A stretch of 64,000 nt of DNA from Kitasatospora sp. MAA19 (GCF_029894125.1 NZ_JARXYZ010000001.1:434001-498000); one strand, 5' to 3'. Shown: positions 18,144 through 27,007, counted from the stretch's first letter. A program made the numbers and translations. The notes: generated by a model not told the origin, from the sequence alone.

Positions 18144-19358
18144 GTGACCGCGCAGAGCCCCGTCCGCTGGACGGACCCGCAGCAGCAGGAGTTGGAGGAG
18201 CGGGTCGCCGCCGCCGAACTCGCCTGGCTCAGCATGGACGTCGACGTGCAGACGCTGCGGGTCGAGATCGACAACTTCGCCCTGATCCACCATCAGCTGC
18301 TCGGCCCGCTCTACGCCCGGCTGGACGAGCTGGAGGCGCTGGTCGCCGAGGCGGTCGCGGCCCGGACCGGGCGCCCCGAGGACCTCCGCCGGGCCGCCGA
18401 GGCCCGTCGGCAGGTCGACGAACTGCCCGACCTGGACGCGCTGTTCGACTCCGTCCGGGAGCAGGAGGCGGCCCCGCCGCCGCCCGCCGCGCCGGCCCGG
18501 GTGCGCCCCGGGCGGGACGCCCAGCGGGTCTACCGCGAGCTGGTCCGCCGCGCCCACCCCGACCTCAGCACCGACCCGGCCGAGCAGCAGCGCCGGGCCG
18601 CGTTCCTGACCCGGGTCAACGAGGCCTACGCGCTCGGCGACGCCGCCGCGCTGGAGGGCCTGGCCGCCGAGTGGTCCACCGCGCCCGAGGCCGCACCCGC
18701 CGCCGACTCCCCCGACCGGCTGGAGTGGCTGCGCCGCCGGCTGGAGTGGCTGACCGGCAAGATCACCGAGACCGCCACCGAGCAGGTCCGGCTGGAACAG
18801 ACCCCGATGGGCCAGCTGCTCGCGCTGGCCCCGCAGGACCCGGACCGGCTGCTGGAGCAGCTCGCCGAGGAACTGCTCGCCAAGGCCGCCGCCCAGCAGG
18901 CCGAGCTGGAGAGGCTGCTCGGCGGCCCGGCCGCGGGCGACGGCCACCGGCGGCCGGTGGGCGACAATGGCACCGACCCGACCCTCCCCCCGCCTTCGGC
19001 CGGGAGGTACCCCCACCAGGAGAGCCACACGATGTTCGCGCAGATCCCCTCCGCCACCGCCGCCGCCGTGCCCGCCGACGCCGTCCTGCTGGACGTGCGC
19101 GAGCAGGACGAGTGGGACGCCGGCCACGTGGACGGCGCGCTGCACATCCCGCTCGGCGAGGTGATCGCCCGGATCGGCGAGCTGCCGGACGGGAAGCTGT
19201 ACGTGCTCTGCCGGGTGGGCGGCCGCTCCGCGCAGGTCGTCCAGTACCTGGTCCAGCAGGGCCGGGACGCGGTGAACGTGGACGGCGGCATGTACGCCTG
19301 GGAGGGCGCGGGTCGTCCGATGGTGAGCAGCACCGGCCAGGACGCCTTCGTCCTCTAG
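18144..19358 (+). CDS. J-domain protein in one frame with a rhodanese domain
   Basis: 404 codons without a stop. Residues about 1-290 are a coiled, Glu/Arg/Leu-rich protein with a J-domain centre: QRVYRELVRRAHPDLST contains the HPD motif that stimulates Hsp70, and NEAYALGD follows. Residues 297-404 are a single rhodanese domain starting MFAQIPSAT, with LLDVREQDEWDAGHVDGA and the active Cys in YVLCRVGGRSA. The joining 25 residues look like translated intergenic DNA (a TTCG hairpin, then AGGAGA). In related genomes as I know them these are two adjacent genes, so here a stop codon seems lost. The GTG start follows GAGGCGAGAA. Confidence 0.75.
   Translation: MTAQSPVRWTDPQQQELEERVAAAELAWLSMDVDVQTLRVEIDNFALIHHQLLGPLYARLDELEALVAEAVAARTGRPEDLRRAAEARRQVDELPDLDALFDSVREQEAAPPPPAAPARVRPGRDAQRVYRELVRRAHPDLSTDPAEQQRRAAFLTRVNEAYALGDAAALEGLAAEWSTAPEAAPAADSPDRLEWLRRRLEWLTGKITETATEQVRLEQTPMGQLLALAPQDPDRLLEQLAEELLAKAAAQQAELERLLGGPAAGDGHRRPVGDNGTDPTLPPPSAGRYPHQESHTMFAQIPSATAAAVPADAVLLDVREQDEWDAGHVDGALHIPLGEVIARIGELPDGKLYVLCRVGGRSAQVVQYLVQQGRDAVNVDGGMYAWEGAGRPMVSSTGQDAFVL
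19032..19358 (+). other. Internal start for the rhodanese domain alone
   Basis: ATG at 19032 is preceded by AGGAGA eight bases upstream and would give a free 108-residue rhodanese with the catalytic Cys. It is in frame with the J-domain gene, so both a fusion and a separate protein are possible. Confidence 0.7.
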
Positions 19359-19478
19359 CGCTCGTCGGACGAGCGCCGGCACCGTCTTCGAACTGCCGAT
19401 GCCTGCCGGTAGGGCAGGATGGGCGCGCGACCGCGCGGGCACGGGCCCGGGCGGCGCGCCGACCGGGCAGGGGAGGCC

Positions 19479-20138
19479 ATGCCGGAGACGACGGGCCGCC
19501 CGGCCGCCGGACGGGTCTGGTCGACGCCCGCGCAGCTCGTGCTCGGCCTGGCCGGGGCGGTGCTGGTGGTCGGTACCGGGCTCTTCCTCGCCGCGGTGTT
19601 CCTGCACGTCGCGCCCGCCAACTCGGTGTCCCGGCAGTACCGGGACGAGGTCGACGGCCTGGTGTACCCGGAGTTCGAGCAGAACTGGAAGCTGTTCGCG
19701 CCCAACCCGTTGCAGCAGAACGTCAGTCTGGACGCCCGGGTGCGCACCGCCGTCGACGACGGCACCACCCGCACTCGTGACTGGACCGGGCTGACCGCGC
19801 AGGACCTCGCCGCGATACGGGGCAACCCCGCCCCCAGCCACGTCGACCAGAACCTGCTGCGCCGGGCCTGGGACTTCTACGACGGCTCGCACAACCCGCA
19901 GGACGAGGCGCTGACCAACCCGCGCGGCAAGCTCGCCGAGCAGTACCTCAAGCGGATCGCCCTGCAGCGGATCGGTCGGGAGGTGGACGGCGAGCGGATC
20001 CTGGAGATCGAGTTCCGGGTGACCGCGGCGACCGTCCCGCCGCCGTCCTGGAGCGGCGAGGCCGCGCCGCCGGCGCCGCGGGTGCGCGAGCTGCCCTGGT
20101 GGCCGGTGGGCGACGAGGACTACCGGGGGCTCGGATGA
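19479..20138 (+). CDS. DUF5819 family membrane protein
   Basis: A 219-residue protein with one N-terminal membrane helix (about 16-42: LVLGLAGAVLVVGTGLFLAAVFLHV) and an extracytoplasmic domain with the conserved region PEFEQNWKLFAPNPLQQNV. No enzymatic motif is recognised. The ATG at 19479 follows GGGGAGG. Its TGA overlaps the ATG of the HTTM gene (20135-20138), so the two are coupled and probably work as a unit in the membrane. Confidence 0.82.
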   Translation: MPETTGRPAAGRVWSTPAQLVLGLAGAVLVVGTGLFLAAVFLHVAPANSVSRQYRDEVDGLVYPEFEQNWKLFAPNPLQQNVSLDARVRTAVDDGTTRTRDWTGLTAQDLAAIRGNPAPSHVDQNLLRRAWDFYDGSHNPQDEALTNPRGKLAEQYLKRIALQRIGREVDGERILEIEFRVTAATVPPPSWSGEAAPPAPRVRELPWWPVGDEDYRGLG

Positions 20139-21478
20139 GCGAGGTGTCGCCGGAGACGTCGGTGCAGGCGTCGGTGGAGGTGTCCGCGGAGGCGTCCGCA
20201 GAAGTGTCGCCGGAGGTCTCGCAGCCGGTTGGGCCGGGGCGGCTGGAGGGCATCCCGCGCCAGGTCGGGCAGTCGGCCGACCTCGACCCCGACCCCGGCG
20301 TCGGCGTCGGCGTCGGCCCTTGGCCCGGTCCGGCGCCGCGCCGGCCCGGCTCGGCCGAGTCGGTCGCCCGGGCGATGGCGGCCTTCACCGGGCGGGCGCT
20401 CGGCCGCCACCAGGCCGCAGTGGTGCGGATCGGCTTCGGGCTGGTCTGGCTCGCCTACCTGCTGCGCGAATGGCCCAACCGGCGGGTGCTGTACGGCGAC
20501 CGGTCGCCCTGGTCGATGGACCTGGCCGAGCGCCTGCTGTCCGACAACGGGGCGTTCACCGTGCTGCCGTGGTTCGGCGGGCGGCCCTGGTTCGAGCTGG
20601 TCTACCACCTGGCGGTGCTGGCCGCCGTCGCGGTGGTGCTGGGCTGGCGGACCAGGGCGAGCACGGTGCTGTTCCTGGTCACCGTGCTGTCGCTGCAGAA
20701 CCGCAACGTCTTCCTCGGCGACGGCGGCGACAACGTCGTCCACCTGATGGCGGTCTACCTGGTCTTCACCCGCTGCGCCGAGGTCTGGTCACTGGACGCT
20801 CGACGGGCCCGGTCCGGGCGCGGCGGGGTGGTGCTCTGGGCGGTGCTCGGCGCCGTCCTGGCGGCCTGTCAGTTCGGCGGTTTCGCCGGGGATAGCCTGA
20901 CCTGGACGGCCCGGGCCTTCCCGTACGTCGGCTGGGCGCCGCTGTTCTGGGGGCTCTGGGTGGTGGCCGGGCTCTGGTGGACGCTCGGGCGGCTGCGGCC
21001 GGACGGCGAACCGCGTGCGGTGCTCGACGCGCTGGCGAACATGGTGCACAACTGCGCGATGCTGGTGATCGCCGTCGAGGTGGTGCTGATCTACGCCACG
21101 GCCGGCTGGTACAAGGTGCAGGGCTCGCGCTGGCAGGACGGCACCGCGCTGTACTACCCGCTGCACCTGGACTACTTCACGCCCTGGCCGGGGCTGTCCG
21201 CGCTGGTCGGTTCGGCGCTGCTGCCGGTCTTCCTGATCTCGTACGGGACGGTGATCGTGCAGGTCGCGTTCCCGTTCACGCTGCTCAACCGGCGGGTCAA
21301 GAACGTGCTGCTGGCCGTGATGACGGCCGAGCACCTGGGGATCGCGCTGCTGCTCGGGCTGCCGGTGTTCTCGCTCGCGATGATCGCGGCGGACGCGGTG
21401 TTCCTGCCGACCGGCGCGCTGCTCTGGCTGGCGGCGCGGCTGCGGCGGATTCGGCGGCCACGGGTGCCGGTCGCCTAG
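20135..21478 (+). CDS. HTTM domain (vitamin K carboxylase-like) membrane protein
   Basis: A 447-residue polytopic membrane protein. The first ~65 residues are a Ser/Glu/Val-rich low-complexity head (VSPETSVQASVEVSAEASAE), followed by about eight helices. The HTTM signature is visible in RIGFGLVWLAYLLREWPNR, the VYGDRS-like loop and WYKVQGSRWQDGTALYY. HTTM proteins share the fold of gamma-glutamyl carboxylase, but the bacterial activity is mostly unknown. It is coupled by ATGA to the DUF5819 gene; DUF5819 and HTTM genes often occur as neighbours in Streptomyces. Confidence 0.85.
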   Translation: MSEVSPETSVQASVEVSAEASAEVSPEVSQPVGPGRLEGIPRQVGQSADLDPDPGVGVGVGPWPGPAPRRPGSAESVARAMAAFTGRALGRHQAAVVRIGFGLVWLAYLLREWPNRRVLYGDRSPWSMDLAERLLSDNGAFTVLPWFGGRPWFELVYHLAVLAAVAVVLGWRTRASTVLFLVTVLSLQNRNVFLGDGGDNVVHLMAVYLVFTRCAEVWSLDARRARSGRGGVVLWAVLGAVLAACQFGGFAGDSLTWTARAFPYVGWAPLFWGLWVVAGLWWTLGRLRPDGEPRAVLDALANMVHNCAMLVIAVEVVLIYATAGWYKVQGSRWQDGTALYYPLHLDYFTPWPGLSALVGSALLPVFLISYGTVIVQVAFPFTLLNRRVKNVLLAVMTAEHLGIALLLGLPVFSLAMIAADAVFLPTGALLWLAARLRRIRRPRVPVA

Positions 21479-21488
21479 GCTGGCCGCC

Positions 21489-23636
21489 ATGTCCTGGTTT
21501 GCCGCCCTTCGTGACACCGCGCGGACCGGACTCACCCTCGACCGGGCGCTCACCGACCCCAAACGGGCCGTCCGCGGGGCCGTCGCCGTCGCCCTGGTGC
21601 TCTTCCCGACCCTGGCGATCGGGGGGCCGGCCCTCGCCACCTCCGCCGCCATGGGCGCCTTCATCGCCGGCACGGCCACCTTCCAGCGCAGCTTCCGGCC
21701 CCGGGCCAGCCTCGCCGTCGCGGCCGGCCTCGGACTCGGCGCCAGCACCTTCCTCGGCTACCTCGCCGCCGGGGTCACCGGCCTCTTCCCGGTGCTGCTC
21801 GCGGTCTGGGCCTTCGGCGCCGGGCTGGCCTGGGCGATCGGGCCGACCGCCGGGATCGTCGCCGCCAACACCGTCTCGGTGATGCTGATCGTCGTCCAAC
21901 TCCCCGTCAGCGTGCTCGCCGCCCTCGGCCACGGACTGATCTGCGCGCTCGGCGGTGTCGTCCAGGCCGTCGTCATCACCCTCTGGCCGATCGGCAGTTG
22001 GACCGCCCAGCGGGACGCCCTCGCCGACACCTACGCCGAACTCGCCGACTACGCACGTCGGTTGCGTCAGGATCCGACCGCGCACGTCGACCCGGCGCCG
22101 TTCATGACCGCCCGCCACGCCGCGGCGCTCACCCCCTGGCAGGACCGCCACCGGCCGCCCGAACTGCGCGGCCTGCGCGGCCTCGCCGAACGCATCCGGC
22201 CCACCCTCGCCGCGCTCGCCGACCCCAAGGTCGGCGCCCCCGCCGAAGGACCGGAGCGCGACCGGGCCCGCGAAGTCCTGGCCGCCGCCGCGGAGGCCAT
22301 GGACGCCCTCGCCCGGGCCATCCGCACCGGTGATCCCGTCCAACTGCCGCTCTCGGCGCCATCGTTGACCCTCGCTCCGCCGGTCGACGGCCCCCGGTTG
22401 CAGGGGGCCGCCCGGCGCTCGTCCCGGCGGCTCGCCGGACTGCTGCGCAAGGCCTCCGACGCCCTCGACCGCGGCGACGAGGACACCGTCAGCACCCCGG
22501 TGGTCGGGGCCGGCGGGGCGCTGCACAAGCCGCCGCTGTTCCGGATGCTGCCGGTCGCGCTGCGCTCGGTGCAGCGCCAGCTCCAGCCGCGCTCGGCGGT
22601 CTGCCAGCACGCCGTACGGCTCGCCGGGGTGGTCACCGTCGCCTACCTGCTGGCCCGGCTCATTGGGTTCCACCACGGCTACTGGGCGCCGATGACCGCC
22701 GCCATGGTGATGCGGCCCGACTTCGCCCAGACCTACAGCCGGGGCGTCGCCCGGCTGGCCGGCACCGTCGTCGGCGTCGCCGTCTCCACCCTGGTGGTGC
22801 AGCTCACCCACCCCGGCCAGTGGGTGCTGGCCGCGCTCGCGGTGCTCTGCATCGGCGGGGCGTACCTCACGCTGAAGACCGGGTACGCGCTGATGACCGT
22901 CGGCATCTCCTCGTACGTGGTGTTCCTGCTCGGCCTGCAGCCCGGCGACCCGCTCGCGACCGCGTTCGAGCGGGTCGGGCTCACGCTGCTGGGCGGGTCG
23001 GTGGCCCTGGTGACGTACGCGCTCTTCCCCACCTGGCAGACCGCCCGGCTCGGCGAACGGCTGGCCGAGTGGCTGGCCGCCGCCGGGCGGTACGCGGCCG
23101 CGGTGATCGCCTGTTACGAGAACCCGGCCGCGCCGCGCGGACGGGCCGTGCGGACCGCGCTGCTGGACTCCCGGGAGGCCCGCTCCGAGCTGCTCCAGGC
23201 CATGCAGCGCGCCGACGCCGAACCCGGCCGGCACGCCTCCGGGCTGCCCGGGGTGAACCGGCGCCAGGTCGACCGGGCCCGGGCGGCCGTCGGGCACCTC
23301 GGGCGGGTCGCCGTCCTGCTGGAGGCCCACCTGCCGGCCGCCGACGCGGACCCGGTGCCGGGGACGGCGGAGTACGCGGAGGAGCTGCGGCTGGCCACCG
23401 CGCTGGCGGGGGCGGCGCTGCTCACCGGGCAGCCGGTGGAGTTCGGCGCCGTGCGGGAGGCGCAGACGCGGTTGGAGGAGCGGCTGGCGCAGGCGCCGGC
23501 GGGGGTGCAGCGGGACGTCGTGCGGGCGGCGACGCGGCTGCTGGGGCAGGCGTTGAAGGACCTGGAGCGGGCGCTGCGGGGGCGGGAGGACATCCGGGGG
23601 CCGGAGGACGCGCGCAGGCCCGGGGGCCGGCGGTAG
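21489..23636 (+). CDS. FUSC-family inner membrane transporter
   Basis: A 715-residue protein with two blocks of five to six membrane helices (about 25-160 and 375-510), each followed by a soluble helical region, the pattern of FUSC/aromatic acid exporters. HGYWAPMTAAMVMRPDFAQTY is the typical second-half motif. It starts 10 bp after the HTTM stop, so it may be co-transcribed. The last 14 residues and the stop lie in a 72-bp tandem duplication. The substrate is unknown. Confidence 0.85.
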   Translation: MSWFAALRDTARTGLTLDRALTDPKRAVRGAVAVALVLFPTLAIGGPALATSAAMGAFIAGTATFQRSFRPRASLAVAAGLGLGASTFLGYLAAGVTGLFPVLLAVWAFGAGLAWAIGPTAGIVAANTVSVMLIVVQLPVSVLAALGHGLICALGGVVQAVVITLWPIGSWTAQRDALADTYAELADYARRLRQDPTAHVDPAPFMTARHAAALTPWQDRHRPPELRGLRGLAERIRPTLAALADPKVGAPAEGPERDRAREVLAAAAEAMDALARAIRTGDPVQLPLSAPSLTLAPPVDGPRLQGAARRSSRRLAGLLRKASDALDRGDEDTVSTPVVGAGGALHKPPLFRMLPVALRSVQRQLQPRSAVCQHAVRLAGVVTVAYLLARLIGFHHGYWAPMTAAMVMRPDFAQTYSRGVARLAGTVVGVAVSTLVVQLTHPGQWVLAALAVLCIGGAYLTLKTGYALMTVGISSYVVFLLGLQPGDPLATAFERVGLTLLGGSVALVTYALFPTWQTARLGERLAEWLAAAGRYAAAVIACYENPAAPRGRAVRTALLDSREARSELLQAMQRADAEPGRHASGLPGVNRRQVDRARAAVGHLGRVAVLLEAHLPAADADPVPGTAEYAEELRLATALAGAALLTGQPVEFGAVREAQTRLEERLAQAPAGVQRDVVRAATRLLGQALKDLERALRGREDIRGPEDARRPGGRR

Positions 23637-23746
23637 GCCGCTCCCCGGGCCGGGAGGCAGGCGGTCCGGGGGCCGGAGGACGCGCGCAGGCCCGGGGACC
23701 GGCGGTAGGCCGCTCCCCGGGCCGGGAGGCAGGCGGTCCGGGGGTC
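23593..23746. repeat. 72-bp tandem duplication across the FUSC stop codon
   Basis: Positions 23593-23664 and 23665-23736 differ at one base only, and a third copy starts (23737-23746). The first copy contains the final codons and TAG of the FUSC gene. The unit is 24 codons long, so losing the first stop would extend the protein in frame. Confidence 0.9.
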
Positions 23747-23780
23747 AGGCGGTGCGCCACCGGCCGCCGGAGGCCTGGGC

Positions 23781-23984
23781 TCAGGCGGCCAGGGCGGTGT
23801 CGGCGGCGGTGGTGTCGGGGGTGAGCAGGTCGCGCATCCGGTCGTCGCCCAGGCGCTGCTTGAGCAGGCGCAGGGCGGCGCGGGCGCGGTCGAGCTCCCA
23901 GGCGAGGACGGCCTCGCGCGGGTGGCGGGTGCCGTCGATGTCGGTGTGGACGGCCGGCACAGTGGTGCTCGCGGTGGTGCTCAC
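23781..23984 (-). CDS. Small conserved-looking protein, function unknown
   Basis: A 67-residue protein. The N-terminal third is polar and Thr-rich; the rest is a strongly amphipathic helix pair (WELDRARAALRLLKQRLGDD, RMRDLLTP). I do not recognise the family; the size and helical make-up fit a partner or antagonist of a regulator. The GTG at 23984 was chosen for GAGGAG seven bases upstream; a start further up would run through the operator region. It is divergent from the TetR gene at 24083 and shares its control region. Confidence 0.6.
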   Translation of the reverse strand: MSTTASTTVPAVHTDIDGTRHPREAVLAWELDRARAALRLLKQRLGDDRMRDLLTPDTTAADTALAA

Positions 23985-24013
23985 GGCGTCGCTCCTCGGC
24001 TCCTCAACGATAC

Positions 24014-24066
24014 GGAGAGATTTTATCCGCTTCACTGACGCTAGCATAGAGGGAGAGGATTTCTCC
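24014..24066. promoter_or_regulatory. Two related 15-bp operator-like sites between the small gene and tetR
   Basis: GGAGAGATTTTATCC at 24014-24028 and GGAGAGGATTTCTCC at 24052-24066 share GGAGA-N5-T(A/C)TCC and start 38 bp apart in an unusually AT-rich stretch. One lies near each divergent start. This is the expected layout for autoregulation by the adjacent TetR protein. Confidence 0.6.
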
Positions 24067-24082
24067 GGTTAGGGAGTTGCCG

Positions 24083-24730
24083 ATGAGGGCCGACGCGGAA
24101 CGCAGTCGGCGCAGGATCCTGGACGCCGCCTGCGAGGTGTTCCTGGAACGGGGCCCGGACGCCCCGCTGGACGCCGTGGTCCGGCGGGCCGGGGTCGGCC
24201 CGGCCACCCTCTACCGGCGCTTCCCCGACCGGGAGGCGCTGGTCCGCGCACTGGTCACCGACCTGCTGGCCCGGCTCACCGAGGCCGCCGACCAGGCCCG
24301 GCTCACCGAGGCCGACCCCCACCGGGCGCTGCGCCGCTTCGTGCACGCCGCCGCCGACCTGCGGATGGGCGCGGCGATCGTGGTGCTGCTGGAACGGCTG
24401 GTGGTGGACGAGGACCTGGTCGCCGTCCGCCGCGGCGCGGTCACCGCGGTCGAGGCACTGCTGCGCGCCGCCCAGGACGCCGGGCGGCTGCGGGCCGACG
24501 TGGGGATGGGCGACCTGGTGCTGCTCTGCGTCCGGGTGTCCCGCCCGCTGCCGGGCGCGCTGGCCGCGCTCGACGCGGACGGCTCGCTGGTCCACCGGCA
24601 CCTGGACCTCGCGCTCGCCGGGCTGGCCGCCGAGCCGGACGGCCCGGCGGGCCCGCCGCTCGGCTTCGACGAGGTGATCGCCGCCGCCGGCCGCCCCGGC
24701 GAGCCCGCCCCGGGCGGGGTGGCAGAGTGA
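24083..24730 (+). CDS. TetR/AcrR-family transcriptional regulator
   Basis: A 215-residue repressor-type protein. The N-terminal helix-turn-helix (about 5-50) reads RRRILDAACEVFLERG and VVRRAGVGPATLYRRFPDREAL; the C-terminal ligand-binding half is helical and ends in a Pro/Gly-rich tail. The ATG at 24083 is six bases after AGGGAG; a TTG six bases upstream would place the start inside the ribosome site. It probably controls itself and the divergent small gene through the paired GGAGA sites. Confidence 0.88.
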   Translation: MRADAERSRRRILDAACEVFLERGPDAPLDAVVRRAGVGPATLYRRFPDREALVRALVTDLLARLTEAADQARLTEADPHRALRRFVHAAADLRMGAAIVVLLERLVVDEDLVAVRRGAVTAVEALLRAAQDAGRLRADVGMGDLVLLCVRVSRPLPGALAALDADGSLVHRHLDLALAGLAAEPDGPAGPPLGFDEVIAAAGRPGEPAPGGVAE

Positions 24731-25485
24731 ACGCCATGGACGACGAGGTGCTGCGGGCGTGGCGGGCGGGGGAGCGGGAGCCGGGGGCGGTCCTGCTGGA
24801 CGGGTTCCACGTGCTGAAGCACGCGCTGCGCTTCGGCGGGGACGTCCGGCGGGTGCTGACCGCCGACCGGGCGGCGCTGCTGGCACTGGCCGGGGAACTG
24901 GCGGCGGACGTCGTGCCGGCGCTGGACGCGCTGGCGGTGGAGCTGCCCGAGGCGCGGCTGCGGACGCTGGCGCCCCGGCTGCACCCGACCGGGGTGGTCG
25001 CGCTCGCCGTGCGGCCCTCCGCCGAGGCGAACCTGGCGGCCCTGGCGCGGCGCCCGCGCCCGGCGCCGGTGGTGCTGCTGGAGAACCCGCGCAACCTGGG
25101 CAACGTCGGGGCGGTGATCCGGCTGGCGGCCGGCTTCGGCGCCACCGGGGTGGTGACCACCGGCGACCTGGACCCCTGGCACCCGAACGTGCTGCGGGGC
25201 AGCGCGGGCCTGCACTTCGCCACCGCGGTGGAGCGGCTGGCCCTGCCGGAGCTGCCCGCCGGGCCGCTGTACGTGCTGGACCCGGAGGGGGCGGACATCC
25301 GGACGCTGCCGTTCCCGGACGACGCGCTGCTCGCCTTCGGCACCGAGCGGCACGGCGTCTCGGCGGAGCTCAGGGCGCGGGCGGACCACCTGGTCTCGGT
25401 GCCGATGCAGCCGGGGGTGTCCAGCTTCAACCTGGCGACCAGCGTGGCGATGGGGCTCTTCCACTGGATGTCGTCGAAGGGGTGA
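24727..25485 (+). CDS. TrmH/SpoU-family RNA 2'-O-methyltransferase
   Basis: S-adenosylmethionine-dependent methylation of ribose in tRNA or rRNA. Of about 252 residues, a substrate-binding N-terminal domain (about 1-100) precedes the SPOUT knot (about 105-250) with motif 1 LLENPRNLGNVGAVIRLA (Asn and Arg typical), motif 2 AFGTERHGVS and motif 3 VPMQPGVSSFNLATSVAM. The GTG at 24727 overlaps the TetR stop (GTGA); an ATG at 24736 is an alternative. The target nucleotide cannot be told from sequence. Confidence 0.9.
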   Translation: MNAMDDEVLRAWRAGEREPGAVLLDGFHVLKHALRFGGDVRRVLTADRAALLALAGELAADVVPALDALAVELPEARLRTLAPRLHPTGVVALAVRPSAEANLAALARRPRPAPVVLLENPRNLGNVGAVIRLAAGFGATGVVTTGDLDPWHPNVLRGSAGLHFATAVERLALPELPAGPLYVLDPEGADIRTLPFPDDALLAFGTERHGVSAELRARADHLVSVPMQPGVSSFNLATSVAMGLFHWMSSKG

Positions 25486-25488
25486 GGC

Positions 25489-25741
<253 letters not shown>

Positions 25742-25750
25742 CACGGCGCG

Positions 25751-26791
25751 TCAGGAGAAGAGCCGGCGCCAGGTGTCCGGGCCGGGGTAGCCGTCGGCCT
25801 CGGCGCCGCGCCAGCCCTGGGCCTGCTGGAACGCCTGGGTGGCCTTGCGGTCGGCCTCGCCCCAGCGCGGACCGGGGCCCTCGGTGTAGAACCGGGCGCC
25901 GCCGCGCTGGACCAGCAGCCGGCCGAGCTTGGTGACGTACGCGTTGTTCGCGCCGGGGCCGAACGTGTCCGCGCCCGGGAAGGCCGTGGCGGAGGTGCCG
26001 TCGTCGCTGCCGCCGGACAGGCCGGTGCAGCGGTACGGGACGTAGGAGCCGGAGTTGTTCCAGTAGGCGTACGGGGTGTCGCGCTTCTTGGTGCCGGGGG
26101 AGGTCTGCTCGTAGGCGAGGTAGCGGGTGCGGGAGGAGTCCGCCCAGCCGCCGAAGATCACCACGTGCGAGCCGGCCTGCGGGTCGGCCGGGTTGTTGTA
26201 GACCAGCACGTCGCCGGGCTGGAGGTCGGCCTTGCCGATCCGCTCGGCGAAGTTCGGCAGGGTCCAGGTGGTCTGGCTGCTGCCGAGGCCCCAGGCCATC
26301 GAGACGAAGCCGGAGCAGTCCTGCCGGTAGCCGTCCGACCAGTAGCGGCCCATGCTGTACGGCACCTGCTGGTCGACCCAGCCCTGGGCGCGCTGGATGA
26401 TCTGTGCCCGGGTGAGCGGCTGGGCGGCGGCGCGCGGGGCGGCGAAGGCGCGGGTACCGGAGGCTTCGCCGTAGAGGCCGCTCACCTCGCCCTGCGGGGT
26501 CTGCGGGGGCTGGGCGGCGGAGCTGCCGCCGCCCGGAGTGGGGCCGGGGATGGGGGCCGCGGCGGCCTGCCCGGCGGCGGCCGTGCCACCGCCTATCGCG
26601 GTGCCGACCGCGGCCATCAGCACCGCGGCCCGGCGGCGGATGCTGCGGGCTGCGGCGTGCCCGCCCTCGTGCACCGGTGCGGCGTGCAGCCGGGCGCGGC
26701 GGCGGGCGCTGCAGCCCCCGCATACGCAGTCCTCCTCCGGTTCGACCTCGTCGAACTCCAGCAGCGGGGACAGGTGGTCGGTACGGGTCAT
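25751..26791 (-). CDS. NlpC/P60 endopeptidase-like protein with peptidoglycan-binding domain
   Basis: A 346-residue exported wall hydrolase. A cytoplasmic head holds a Cys cluster (CVCGGC) and an Arg-rich stretch, then a hydrophobic export segment (about 57-80: AAVLMAAVGTAIGGGTAAAG). The NlpC/P60-like domain (about 130-270) has the catalytic Cys in RQDCSGFVSMAW, a later His in GSHVVIFGGW, and an Asn/Tyr region (AYWNNSGSY). The end (about 275-346) resembles a peptidoglycan-binding fold (WGEADRKATQAFQQAQGW, YPGPDTWRRLF). The ATG at 26791 gives MTRTDHL; more distal starts run into the promoter. A DosR-like palindrome lies 86 bp upstream. Confidence 0.82.
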   Translation of the reverse strand: MTRTDHLSPLLEFDEVEPEEDCVCGGCSARRRARLHAAPVHEGGHAAARSIRRRAAVLMAAVGTAIGGGTAAAGQAAAAPIPGPTPGGGSSAAQPPQTPQGEVSGLYGEASGTRAFAAPRAAAQPLTRAQIIQRAQGWVDQQVPYSMGRYWSDGYRQDCSGFVSMAWGLGSSQTTWTLPNFAERIGKADLQPGDVLVYNNPADPQAGSHVVIFGGWADSSRTRYLAYEQTSPGTKKRDTPYAYWNNSGSYVPYRCTGLSGGSDDGTSATAFPGADTFGPGANNAYVTKLGRLLVQRGGARFYTEGPGPRWGEADRKATQAFQQAQGWRGAEADGYPGPDTWRRLFS

Positions 26792-26874
26792 GCTCCGCCT
26801 CTTTCCTGCGGTCTTCCTGGTCGACGCCTGACGGCGTGACAGGACTGGCCTTCCCGGGCCGGCTCCGCGTGTTA

Positions 26875-26893
26875 TCGGGACCAAAGTCCCAAA
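26875..26893 (-). promoter_or_regulatory. DosR/DevR-like palindrome upstream of the NlpC gene
   Basis: GGGACCAAAGTCCC (26877-26890) flanked by TC and AAA closely fits the hypoxia-type DosR/DevR consensus (TTSGGGACTWWAGTCCCSAA). It is centred about 90 bp before the NlpC start codon. Related OsdR/DevR regulators exist in Streptomyces; none is encoded in the window next to it. Confidence 0.55.
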
Positions 26894-27007
26894 GCGGGCG
26901 GAACGTGGCGCGGCGGATTACGCCGGGTGGGTGACGACCGTTCGGCGGCCCGGGCGTGGCGCAGACGGGGCGGAGGAGGTAGGGGCGGTACGAACCCTGG
27001 TGGGTGG

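Noticed and set aside
26792-27007. c-di-AMP (ydaO-type) riboswitch before the NlpC gene
   Set aside because: Wall hydrolase genes in Streptomyces often have one, but the conserved aptamer words are absent here; only the DosR-like palindrome was found.
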